From assembly GCA_041838435.1 (NCBI GenBank), contig JBGYPO010000163.1:1-12517 (forward strand): a stretch of DNA of 12,517 nt, given 5' to 3'. The DNA is from Aliicoccus sp041838435. Its GTDB lineage: Bacteria > Bacillota > Bacilli > Staphylococcales > Salinicoccaceae. The translations under genes were made by a program, and so were the position numbers. Positions 1 to 6,956 of the stretch are shown here, in pieces (position 1 is the first letter of the stretch; the number at the start of each line of letters is the position of its first letter). The notes under the pieces are model-generated. The model had not been told where the DNA came from. It did no database searches and was given only the letters and a program-made list of their open reading frames with translations.

Positions 1-84
1 AATCATTATTGTTAATGTTCAGAATATTGTGTAATGTAAGAATTGAATTTCTTTAAATAGATACATCAATAACGGAGGATGATT

Positions 85-2130
85 ATGGAAACAAGAAAAG
101 ACAATGTAGTTGATAATTTCCACGGGACAGAAGTGGCAGATCCTTATAGATGGTTAGAGGATGAATCATCTGAAGATGTTAAGGAATGGACGGACAAGCA
201 GCAGGAACGAACTAAAAACTATTTAGACAATATACCATTCAGAAATTTAGTCAAAGACAGCATCACCAACTATACTAATTTCCCTAAATACAATTCGCTT
301 AAAAAGAAGGGTGAATATTACTACTTCTTTAAAAATGACGGTCTGCAAAATCAGCCTGTTTTCTATAGAAGTAAATCATCGGATTTAAGTGATTTAGAGG
401 TGATCATTAACCCGAACGAACTTAACGATGAGGGCACGGCAGCGGTCACAAATATTTCTTTCAGTCCGGACAATTCAATGATGGCTTATGCAATCTCTTA
501 CAACGGCAGTGATTGGCAGGAAATCAGAATTAAGAACTTAGAGACACTTAAAGATTATAATGAACTGTTGGAGAAGTGTAAGTTCACGAATATCAGCTGG
601 GATAAGGACAATAAGGGATTCTACTACAGCTGCTACCCGAATGCGGATGACTTTTCTTTAGCAGGGGGTGCGGATCTTAACTCGGTATATTATCACGTTG
701 TAGATACGCCGCAGGTGGATGATGTGTTAGTTTATCAGGATGCGGAAAACAGTCAATATTCTTATGTCGCAACTGTGTCTGATGATGATAAATACATCAT
801 ACTGAGCAGGTATTATGGGACTGAACTTAAAAACAATGTGTATTATAAATCGCAGGATTCTGATGAGGATTTTATCGGTTTAATTGATGATGGTGAGGGT
901 TATTATTCTTACATAGCAAATGACGATGATGTCTTTTATTTCTACACGACGAACAATGCACCTAAGGGCAGGGTAATCGCTGTAGATATTACAAATCCCG
1001 GCAAGGATAATTGGAAAGAAATTATTCCCGAAGATAAAGACACGCTCTCCATTTTAAAAATAATTAACGATAAATTTGTCCTCACTTATTTACATGATGC
1101 ATACAGCATAGTGAAAATTTTCAGCATGGATGGTACTGAAGAAAAACAGCTGGAACTGCCTGAATTCATCAGTGTGTATGAAGTGAATGGGGACAGGGAA
1201 GATACGGAGATGTTTATCGGCTATACGTCTTATGTCCATCCTCTAAAAATAGATAAATACAGCTTCGATAAGGACACGCTTGAATCTGTTACTGAGGAAG
1301 TAAAACATATAGATTCTGACTCTTTTGAGACGAAGCAGATATTCTATGCTTCAAAAGACGGTACAAAAATTCCAATGTTTATTACGCATAAGAAAGGTTT
1401 GGAACTCACAGGTGATGTGCCGACGCTGCTGTACGGCTACGGCGGATACAATGCGAGCATGACGCCAGCTTACTCAGCATCTCAGTTAATGTGGCTTGAA
1501 GCGGGCGGGGTGTATGCTGTTGCCAATATCCGAGGCGGCGGGGAGTATGGTCAGGAATGGAACCATGCGGGTATTTTAGAGAAAAAACAGAATGTGTTTG
1601 ATGATTTTATCGCTGCAGCGGAATGGTTGATTGACGCCGGTTACACGAAACCGGAGCGGCTTGCGATTATGGGTGCGAGCAACGGCGGACTGCTGGTCGG
1701 TGCATGCATTAACCAACGCCCGGATTTATTCGGAGCGGCACTGTGTCTTGTGCCGGTTGTGGACATTCTTAGATTCCATAAGTTCACGGTTGGTCGTTTT
1801 TGGACAAAAGAATTTGGCAACGCTGAAGAAAATCCGGAACATTTTGAGTTTATATATAAATATTCACCGGTTCATAATGTTAAGGATGGTACGCATTACC
1901 CGGCGACACTTGTTACAACAGCTGATACAGATGATCGGGTTGTGCCGCTTCATGCGAAGAAATTTGCTGCAACATTACAGGCGGCGCAGGCAGGCGATAA
2001 ACCAATTCTGTTAAGAGTTGAAAAAAATGCCGGGCATGGACAGGGTAAACCGACTTCTAAAGTAATAGAAGAACAAACTGATTTATATACGTTTCTATTT
2101 AATGAACTCGATGTTCAGCCTGATTTGTAA
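85..2130 (+). CDS. Prolyl oligopeptidase family serine peptidase (S9A)
   Basis: This predicted cytoplasmic serine peptidase cleaves short peptides after proline. An upstream in-frame ATG at 79 directly abuts the GGAGG at 74-78, so the ATG at 85, six bases downstream of it, is the better start and gives 681 residues, a normal length for the family. The N-terminus has the family's DPYRWLED motif, followed by a long aromatic-rich region consistent with the beta-propeller that gates access to the active site. The C-terminal alpha/beta-hydrolase domain carries YGYGGY, RGGGEYG and GASNGG, with the nucleophile Ser532. The catalytic Asp lies in DTDDRVVP (about 616-617) and His651 in AGHGQG. All three catalytic elements and the C-terminus are present, so it looks functional. 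It is monocistronic, facing a convergent dehydrogenase pseudogene across a shared terminator. Family assignment is secure; the physiological substrate is unknown. Confidence 0.95.
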   Translation: METRKDNVVDNFHGTEVADPYRWLEDESSEDVKEWTDKQQERTKNYLDNIPFRNLVKDSITNYTNFPKYNSLKKKGEYYYFFKNDGLQNQPVFYRSKSSDLSDLEVIINPNELNDEGTAAVTNISFSPDNSMMAYAISYNGSDWQEIRIKNLETLKDYNELLEKCKFTNISWDKDNKGFYYSCYPNADDFSLAGGADLNSVYYHVVDTPQVDDVLVYQDAENSQYSYVATVSDDDKYIILSRYYGTELKNNVYYKSQDSDEDFIGLIDDGEGYYSYIANDDDVFYFYTTNNAPKGRVIAVDITNPGKDNWKEIIPEDKDTLSILKIINDKFVLTYLHDAYSIVKIFSMDGTEEKQLELPEFISVYEVNGDREDTEMFIGYTSYVHPLKIDKYSFDKDTLESVTEEVKHIDSDSFETKQIFYASKDGTKIPMFITHKKGLELTGDVPTLLYGYGGYNASMTPAYSASQLMWLEAGGVYAVANIRGGGEYGQEWNHAGILEKKQNVFDDFIAAAEWLIDAGYTKPERLAIMGASNGGLLVGACINQRPDLFGAALCLVPVVDILRFHKFTVGRFWTKEFGNAEENPEHFEFIYKYSPVHNVKDGTHYPATLVTTADTDDRVVPLHAKKFAATLQAAQAGDKPILLRVEKNAGHGQGKPTSKVIEEQTDLYTFLFNELDVQPDL

Positions 2131-2154
2131 ATGCTGAAATTATAATATGTATTA

Positions 2155-2186
2155 AAAAATCCCAGGAAAATTTTCCTGGGATTTTT
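2155..2186. terminator. Bidirectional intrinsic terminator between convergent genes
   Basis: This is a perfect inverted repeat. The arm TCCCAGGAAAA is followed at once by TTTTCCTGGGA, and the outside is flanked by an A-run on the left and a T-run on the right. It gives a CCCAGG stem with a U-tract on either strand. It lies between the stop of the peptidase gene (2130) and the stop of the minus-strand dehydrogenase (2191), so it can serve both. Confidence 0.9.
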
Positions 2187-2190
2187 ATAT

Positions 2191-3321
2191 TTATGGTTTC
2201 ATTACTACCTTAATACAACCATCATCATGTGACTCAAAAATCTTATACATCTTCTCAGCTTTCTTCAGGGCAACATTATGCGTAATGATGTCTGTTGGAT
2301 CGATTTTACCGTTCTTCACCATCTCATACAGTTCCGGCATATAATGAATCGCAGGAGCCTGACCAGCTTTAACCGTAATGTTACGTGAGAATATACGGTG
2401 CATCGGATAACCGTTCGCAGGTGCGCCATACACACCAGTCAGTTGAATCGTACCGAACTTCTTGACCATCCGTGCAGCCATGATAATCGGGTCGATGGTG
2501 CCTATCTGTCCACCTATCGTCTTGATACGGTCTTTTGTTGTCATCTCACCATCCATACCCACACAATCGATGACGACTTCAGCGCCGCCTTTTGTGATTT
2601 CGTGAATATAGTCACCGATATTCTTAATTTCTTTATAATTATAAGTCTCAACATTGTTTGTGCGACGTGCATGATCTAGCCTTAACTGATTATGGTCGAT
2701 GGCAATAACACGGTCGGCACCTTTCATCCATGCAAATTTCTGCGTCATTAGACCAATTGGACCTGAACCGAGTATGACAACTGTATCACCGTTCTTTACA
2801 CCGGTGCTGTCAACACTCCAATACGCTGTTGGCATAACATCAGAGAGGAACAGCAGACTTTCATCTTCAAGCTCGCTATCTTCCGGAACGAGGAATGAAG
2901 TAAAATCAGCATATGGTACACGTAAATACTCTGCCTGTCCGCCCGGATAATTACCGAATATTTCGGAGTAGCCTAAGAACGCACCTGTGTCGAGATGGGG
3001 ATTGGAATTGTCGCACTGGCTTTCCATTTCATTTTGGCAGAAATGACATTCACCACAACTTACATTGAACGAGATGACAACGCGGTCACCGACTTTTCTA
3101 TTTTTAACGCCAGGTCCGACCTCTTCCACAATACCCATCGGCTCATGACCAATGATGTAATGGTTAGTGATTGGGATGCTCTTACGTTATAGATGAAGAT
3201 CCGAGCCGCATATCGCAGTCGAGGTGACTTTAATAATCATATCCGTATCGTCTTTAATCTCAGGCGCCTTCATCTTTTTGACTTTGACCTTGTTTTTCCC
3301 TTGTATGGTTACAGCTTGCAC
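2191..3321 (-). pseudogene. Zinc-dependent alcohol dehydrogenase (MDR family), interrupted by a nonsense codon
   Basis: The intact gene would encode a 376-residue NAD-dependent medium-chain alcohol dehydrogenase, similar to Bacillus AdhB-type or formaldehyde-dehydrogenase-like enzymes. Reading from a GTG at 3319-3321 (AAAGGA 10 bases upstream), the frame shows the catalytic-zinc Cys38 in AICGSD and His59-Glu60 in IIGHEP. It then shows a structural-zinc cluster (CGECHFC...C) and a Rossmann loop (LGSGPIG). Codon 45, after SDLHL, is TAA (complement of 3187-3189), where relatives normally have Tyr. The frame is intact on both sides. A restart at the ATG at 3136-3138 (MGIVEE) would yield 315 residues without Cys38 and His59, so without the usual catalytic zinc site. 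The initiation codon is also unusual: GTG CAA where relatives tend to begin Met-Lys. A sequencing error or a very recent mutation is possible, since the rest of the frame is undamaged. Confidence 0.85.
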
Positions 3322-3486
3322 AACAAACACATCCTTTAAGAGATTTTTCTGTCAAATTCCCGTTAGGCGTAAGTCTCAAACATTGGTGACGTTGACGTTT
3401 ATCTCAGAAAAATAAAAATATCCCAGAAATTTTATTTCCCCGGATACTTTTAAAGATTTATTTTGTATTGAATTTTTTAAGGCGTG

Positions 3487-3676
3487 CCAACGAGCGTTCT
3501 CGTCGGCACGGTGAATGGTATATCGTGACAACGAGCGTTCTCGTCGGCACAATGAAGGGTGTATCGAGCCAACGAGTGTTCTCGTCGGCACGATGAATGG
3601 TATATCGAGCCAACGAGGATTCTCATCGGCAGGATTAAGGCTCTCTCGAGCCAACGAGGATTTCATCGGTCAGATT
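3487..3676. repeat. Array A: five 41-bp tandem repeats, each with a hairpin
   Basis: The core AACGAG recurs at 3489, 3530, 3571, 3612 and 3653, exactly 41 bases apart each time. Each unit has the dyad GCCAACGAG, four or so loop bases, then CTCGTCGGC, giving a 9-bp stem with one mismatch. A spacer of about 19 bases resembling TGAATGGTATATCGAG follows. Units 1-3 are best conserved; units 4 and 5 are degenerate, and unit 5 has lost one base. The array lies between two minus-strand genes and overlaps the last codons of the ROK kinase. No T-run follows the hairpins, so classical terminator function is not evident. It is not a CRISPR, because the spacers are conserved from unit to unit. Confidence 0.9.
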
Positions 3677-4559
3677 CATCACGCATCGCTCTTAACACCG
3701 CACCCCGTGCGCCTTGTTGATTTTCAGCTTGAGATATAAACATACGGTCCAGGATGTGGGCTTGGTCTGGCAATAATAGCTCACTTAAATACTTCTTAAT
3801 TGTTTCTAAGTACTTTGGATTATGCGTAATGACACTTCCACCAAAGACGATTGTGTCTGGGTCTATAATCGAGTTCACTTGATAAAGCGCAACACTCATT
3901 AATTCTGCAGCAGTATTCACTATTTCTTTAGCATTGTCATTCTCTATATAGTCTCTAAACAGATCTTTTGTGGTTAGCGTATCATCACCAGTCGCATCTT
4001 GATACCATCCTTCAAGCGCAGGACCACTCACAATTTTTTCTAGACGTTTGTATTCTCCATTATGCTTAAAGAACGTCTGGCCAAGTTCACCAGCAAACCC
4101 ATTTCCTCTTATTATTTTCCCATCAATGATAGTAGTGATCGCAATACCTGTGCTGATCGTGACATAGATAAATGTTTTCGATGCATCCACATTATGCCAC
4201 TCATTAAACGCTGCTACAGCAACATCATTATCTATTGTGACACGTGCGTTACCGAAGCGTTCTGATATTCTTTGTGACACAGGGAAATTCGCCCAAGGGA
4301 TATTACTCTGATATACGGCGATTCCCTTATCAGAATCTACAAGTCCTGGTAAGCCAATCCCGATTGCATATATATCTTCGTTATTTAGGTTATTCCTTTT
4401 AAGAAGTGTTTCAATGGATATAACAACTGATTCAAATAAATACTCAGCTGATCTAGTATCTGTTTTAACTTGATAGTTCCCGAGAACTTCTTTATGTTCA
4501 TTCATCAATATACTTAGTATCTTCGTACCACCAATATCTACACCAACATAGTACTTCAT
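3663..4559 (-). CDS. ROK-family sugar kinase (atypical, no zinc motif)
   Basis: This is a predicted cytoplasmic ATP-dependent sugar kinase of the ROK family (glucokinase, fructokinase and N-acetylmannosamine kinase types), 298 residues and normal in length. The phosphate-binding motif DIGGTK is at 8-13, IGLPG is near 68-72, the catalytic Asp112 lies in DNDVAVAAF, GELG is at 157-160 and FGGSV is near 229-233. The usual zinc site (His after GEIG plus CxCGxxGC) is missing. After GELG comes Gln161, and the stretch up to SGPAL has no cysteine. Without the DNA-binding N-terminal domain of NagC/XylR-type ROK repressors, it is a kinase and not a regulator. The start is supported by GAGGT nine bases upstream. 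Its TGA stop falls in the last unit of the adjacent 41-bp array. No sugar transporter or pathway gene is nearby, so the substrate cannot be inferred. Confidence 0.88.
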   Translation of the reverse strand: MKYYVGVDIGGTKILSILMNEHKEVLGNYQVKTDTRSAEYLFESVVISIETLLKRNNLNNEDIYAIGIGLPGLVDSDKGIAVYQSNIPWANFPVSQRISERFGNARVTIDNDVAVAAFNEWHNVDASKTFIYVTISTGIAITTIIDGKIIRGNGFAGELGQTFFKHNGEYKRLEKIVSGPALEGWYQDATGDDTLTTKDLFRDYIENDNAKEIVNTAAELMSVALYQVNSIIDPDTIVFGGSVITHNPKYLETIKKYLSELLLPDQAHILDRMFISQAENQQGARGAVLRAMRDESDR

Positions 4560-4901
4560 ATGTAAATGACCTCAAATCTAATGTATTACATACATTGTAT
4601 GATAATAATTGCTTCATATAAAGTAAATCATAGAAAAATACATAAAAGGTTATAACCTCTTTCTAATATTAATAAAGATATCACTCTGATTTTCTTCTCT
4701 CGTGAATGACATCATTACTGCTTTATATATGGGGTATAGAGTAAGACATCAATAATAAGCTGTCAGCAAATACCAGTAACCCTGATATGAATTCTAAAGA
4801 CCATCGCTGTCATTTATACTTATCTTTATCAAAAAAATAGATTGATATGTATAAAGTCTGCTTAAAGAATTTTTCTGATCAATTTAAATTAAACAAAAAG
4901 C
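4560..4901. other. Intergenic stretch between divergent genes
   Basis: This AT-rich divergent region carries no ORF I can support. On the minus strand it holds the leader and presumably the promoter of the ROK kinase; an inverted repeat near its start codon is listed separately. I found no tRNA, terminator or recognisable riboswitch. Its right edge leads into the promoter and operator of the dioxygenase operon. A minus-strand open stretch of about 30 codons near 4680-4760 matches no protein I recognise. Confidence 0.6.
4589..4601. promoter_or_regulatory. Short inverted repeat upstream of the ROK kinase, possible operator
   Basis: The sequence CATAC-ATT-GTATG is a 5-bp inverted repeat about 30 bases upstream of the kinase start, on the kinase's promoter side. 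Read on the minus strand it contains TACAAT, a fair -10 hexamer, but I see no convincing -35 at the right spacing. It could be a repressor site or chance in AT-rich DNA. Confidence 0.25.
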
Positions 4902-4931
4902 TTGCTTGGTGGTAATAGATGATGCTATAAT
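4902..4931 (+). promoter_or_regulatory. Sigma-A promoter of the mhq-type operon
   Basis: A perfect -10 TATAAT at 4926-4931 is preceded by TTGCTT at 4902-4907 with an 18-base spacer. It is the only good promoter in front of the dioxygenase gene. The MhqR-type palindrome begins directly after the -10, covering the expected transcription start, a typical place for a repressor to block initiation. Confidence 0.75.
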
Positions 4932-4949
4932 TAACTCGAATTCGAGATA
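4932..4949. promoter_or_regulatory. MhqR-type operator (MarR-family quinone-sensing repressor site)
   Basis: The sequence TAACTCGAATTCGAGATA contains a perfect 12-bp palindrome CTCGAATTCGAG. It differs at one base from a fully symmetric TATCTCGAATTCGAGATA. As I recall it, this is the operator recognised by MhqR in Bacillus subtilis (mhq and azoR2 promoters) and in the Staphylococcus aureus mhqRED operon. It overlaps the expected transcription start and lies 17 bases before the dioxygenase ATG. The gene content downstream independently fits MhqR control. Recognition is by memory of the consensus, not by a motif search. Confidence 0.85.
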
Positions 4950-4966
4950 AAAAGGAGCGTTTATAA

Positions 4967-5926
4967 ATGACAATTGAACTTTTAGGACTACACCACGTAA
5001 CAGCAATGACAGATAGCGCAGAAAGAAACTACAAATTTTTTACAGACGTACTGAGCATGCGCTTGGTAAAGAAAACAGTTAACCAGGATGACATACAGAC
5101 ATATCACACATTTTTCGCAGACGATAAAGGGAATGCAGGAACGGATATGACATTTTTTGATTTCCCGAACCAGCCACAGGGTATACGTGGTACAAACGCA
5201 ATTACAAGAACATCATTCCGTGTACCAACAGATGAAGCGTTAGAAGTCTATAAAGCACGTTTTCTAGAATTTGATGTGAAACACGATGACATTGAAACGT
5301 TATTCGGCAATAAGATTTTGAAGTTTGAAGAATCAGATGGCCAGCGTTACCAGTTGATCAGTGATGAAAACAACACTGGTGTTGGGGCAGGAGAACCTTG
5401 GAAAAATGGACCAGTTGATGTGGCACATGCGATTTACGGACTTGGTCCAATTGAAATTACAGTGAGTTATTCAGATGAGTTTAAAGAAGCTTTAACTGAG
5501 ATTTATGATATGAGAATTGTTAAGGAAGAAGCAAATGTGACGCTGTTAGAAGTTGGAGAAGGCGGAAACGGTGCACGCGTTATCCTGCGTCAGGATGACC
5601 AGACACGTCCGGCGATGCAGGGTTATGGTGAAGTACACCACGTTGCGTTTAGAGTGAAAGACAGCGAGGCACTTGAAGCTTGGCAGGAAAAGTATAAAGA
5701 GAAGCGCATGGGTAACTCAGGCATTGTCGACCGTTTCTACTTTGAAGCGTTATATACAAGGATTGGTCATATCTTAATTGAGCTATCTACAGATGGACCA
5801 GGATTTATGGGAGACGAACCGTACGAAACACTTGGTGAAAAACTAGCGTTACCACCATTCTTAGAGCCAAAGCGTAAAGAAATTGAAGCACAAGTCAGAC
5901 CATTCGATACGAAAAGGAGCAAATAA
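4967..5926 (+). CDS. mhqE: Ring-cleaving dioxygenase, MhqE/MhqO family (VOC superfamily)
   Basis: This predicted metal-dependent dioxygenase (319 residues) is of the type that acts on hydroquinone- and catechol-like compounds, protecting the cell from quinone and electrophile stress. It has two vicinal-oxygen-chelate modules. The N-terminal one opens with GLHHVTAMT (His9/His10) and the C-terminal one with EVHHVAFRV (His224/His225). Glu272 in LIELSTDGPGF is the likely third metal ligand. AAAGGAG at 4950-4956 sets the ATG at 4967. It is the first gene of an operon behind an MhqR-type operator, with the esterase gene two bases downstream. This is the arrangement of staphylococcal mhqED, but the repressor gene mhqR that precedes it in S. 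aureus is not here. The name could equally be mhqO by Bacillus usage; family and role are well supported, the exact substrate is not. Confidence 0.9.
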   Translation: MTIELLGLHHVTAMTDSAERNYKFFTDVLSMRLVKKTVNQDDIQTYHTFFADDKGNAGTDMTFFDFPNQPQGIRGTNAITRTSFRVPTDEALEVYKARFLEFDVKHDDIETLFGNKILKFEESDGQRYQLISDENNTGVGAGEPWKNGPVDVAHAIYGLGPIEITVSYSDEFKEALTEIYDMRIVKEEANVTLLEVGEGGNGARVILRQDDQTRPAMQGYGEVHHVAFRVKDSEALEAWQEKYKEKRMGNSGIVDRFYFEALYTRIGHILIELSTDGPGFMGDEPYETLGEKLALPPFLEPKRKEIEAQVRPFDTKRSK

Positions 5927-5928
5927 TA

Positions 5929-6522
5929 ATGGAGTATATCTTTAAAGATGGTAACAAAGACCGCGTACTTATTACATTGCACGGAACAGGCGGGAATGCA
6001 GAGGAAATTGCGAACCTCGGACGCGCAATCGATAAAGATGCGGCGATTATTAGTGTGAACGGGGAGGTATTGGAACAGGGTATGCGACGTTTCTTTAAAC
6101 GTCACGGTGAAGGACAGTATGACATCCGCGATTTAAATGATCGTGGTGTGCAATTGATGGATTTTCTTAAAGAGAAAAGTACGGAATATGAATTTGATTT
6201 AGAGAAAGCTGTACTTGTTGGATTCTCAAACGGTTCAAACATTGCTATTAACATGTTGCTAAAAGAAAGATCACCGTTTAAGAATGCACTATTATTCGCA
6301 CCGTTGTATAATGTAGAAGTTGATGAAAATATCGATTTATCTGGTGCGAATGTATTTTTATCAATGGGAGAAATGGACCCGATTGTGTCGAAAGAAAACA
6401 GTGAACACGTCATTTCTATATTTGAATCCAGAGGTGCAAATGTAGAAAAATTCTGGGTGAACTCTCACGAAGTAACTGGAGAGGGAATTCAGGCAGCACA
6501 AGTATTTCTATCTAAAATGTAA
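5929..6522 (+). CDS. mhqD: Carboxylesterase/phospholipase family hydrolase MhqD
   Basis: This is a 197-residue alpha/beta hydrolase of the small phospholipase/carboxylesterase group and the usual partner of the MhqE-type dioxygenase. The oxyanion-hole motif LHGTGGN is near residue 20. The nucleophile Ser100 lies in GFSNGS, the acid is Asp150 in MGEMDPIV, and the base is His180 in NSHEV, so the triad is complete. There is no signal peptide, which indicates a cytoplasmic enzyme. The ATG follows the dioxygenase stop by two bases, and its ribosome site AAAGGAGC lies inside the end of that gene, so translation is probably coupled. Co-regulation by MhqR in response to quinones is inferred from the shared promoter. 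In this group the true substrate is not established; hydrolysis of ring-cleavage products is the usual proposal. Confidence 0.9.
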   Translation: MEYIFKDGNKDRVLITLHGTGGNAEEIANLGRAIDKDAAIISVNGEVLEQGMRRFFKRHGEGQYDIRDLNDRGVQLMDFLKEKSTEYEFDLEKAVLVGFSNGSNIAINMLLKERSPFKNALLFAPLYNVEVDENIDLSGANVFLSMGEMDPIVSKENSEHVISIFESRGANVEKFWVNSHEVTGEGIQAAQVFLSKM

Positions 6523-6534
6523 AGAGGTGCGCGC

Positions 6535-6897
6535 GTGGATGTAGAAACGTATTTAAAACAGTACAGCAAAGAGCAGCAGGAGTTTTTAGAGAACATCTTG
6601 GAGTGGGTTGACGGGAATTTTCCAGAGCTCGAACTGGAGATTAAATGGAACCAGCCAATGTATGTCCATTCTGGCACGTATATTATTGGATTTAGCTTAT
6701 CAAAAGCCCATGTATCCGTGTCACCAGAACAACACGGCATGGAAGTATTTCATGACAAAATTTCAACGGCTGGCTACTCACAATCGAAAATGCTCTTTCG
6801 CATTAAGTACACTGAAGAAGTGAATTACGAATTACTGCGCGAGATGATTGAATACAACATTAAAGACAAAGCCGGATTTACGAAGTTCTGGAGATAA
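6535..6897 (+). CDS. DUF1801 (YdhG/frataxin-like) protein
   Basis: This small cytoplasmic protein (120 residues) is of the DUF1801/YdhG type. The family includes Bacillus subtilis Fra (YdhG), described as a frataxin-like iron chaperone. The sequence shows the family's pattern: an N-terminal helix (YLKQYSKEQQEFLENI), an acidic ELELEIKWNQPMY segment, a GFSLSKAHVSVSP strand, then KMLFRI and a basic C-terminus ending in FTKFWR. The start is GTG at 6535 with AGAGGTG at 6523-6529; no in-frame ATG is available nearby. It begins 12 bases after mhqD with no promoter between and ends just before a strong terminator, so it is the third gene of the mhq-type operon. Iron or metal handling for the non-heme dioxygenase is an appealing but untested link. 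Confidence 0.8.
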   Translation: MDVETYLKQYSKEQQEFLENILEWVDGNFPELELEIKWNQPMYVHSGTYIIGFSLSKAHVSVSPEQHGMEVFHDKISTAGYSQSKMLFRIKYTEEVNYELLREMIEYNIKDKAGFTKFWR

Positions 6898-6904
6898 CTT
6901 AATG

Positions 6905-6949
6905 ATCCGTGCGTTTCAATCCTAATAGGAGGCGAACGTGCGGATTTTT
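6905..6949 (+). terminator. Intrinsic terminator of the mhq-type operon
   Basis: The left arm ATCCGTGCGTT (6905-6915) pairs along its full 11 bases with AACGTGCGGAT (6935-6945), using two G-U pairs. A T-run starts at 6945. The loop contains a second small stem, TCCT-AAT-AGGA. It lies eight bases after the DUF1801 stop codon and just before the second repeat array. Confidence 0.85.
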
Positions 6950-6956
6950 ATATTAT

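Noticed and set aside
1..84. Promoter for the peptidase gene
   Set aside because: TTGTTA at 9-14 and TGTAAT at 30-35 are only 15 bases apart, and both are weak. The real promoter may lie upstream of the window.
1631..2014. A 127-codon plus-strand frame inside the peptidase gene
   Set aside because: It is fully contained in a well-supported gene with intact catalytic motifs and has no family resemblance. The plus-strand frames within the dehydrogenase (2398-3415) and others overlapping real genes were dropped for the same reason.
2191..3138. Intact 315-residue alcohol dehydrogenase starting at 3138
   Set aside because: The homologous N-terminus, including catalytic zinc ligands, is present in the same frame upstream of a stop codon, so this is the downstream part of a broken gene.
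3376..3666. A 96-codon minus-strand open frame across array A
   Set aside because: It exists only because the 41-bp repeats lack stops in that frame. It has no ribosome site, and its peptide is a translation of the repeats in shifting frames.
4680..4765. A short minus-strand open stretch ending in a lysine/arginine-rich peptide
   Set aside because: It is only about 30 codons, lacks a clear ribosome site, and resembles no protein I recognise, so it is not called as a gene or remnant.
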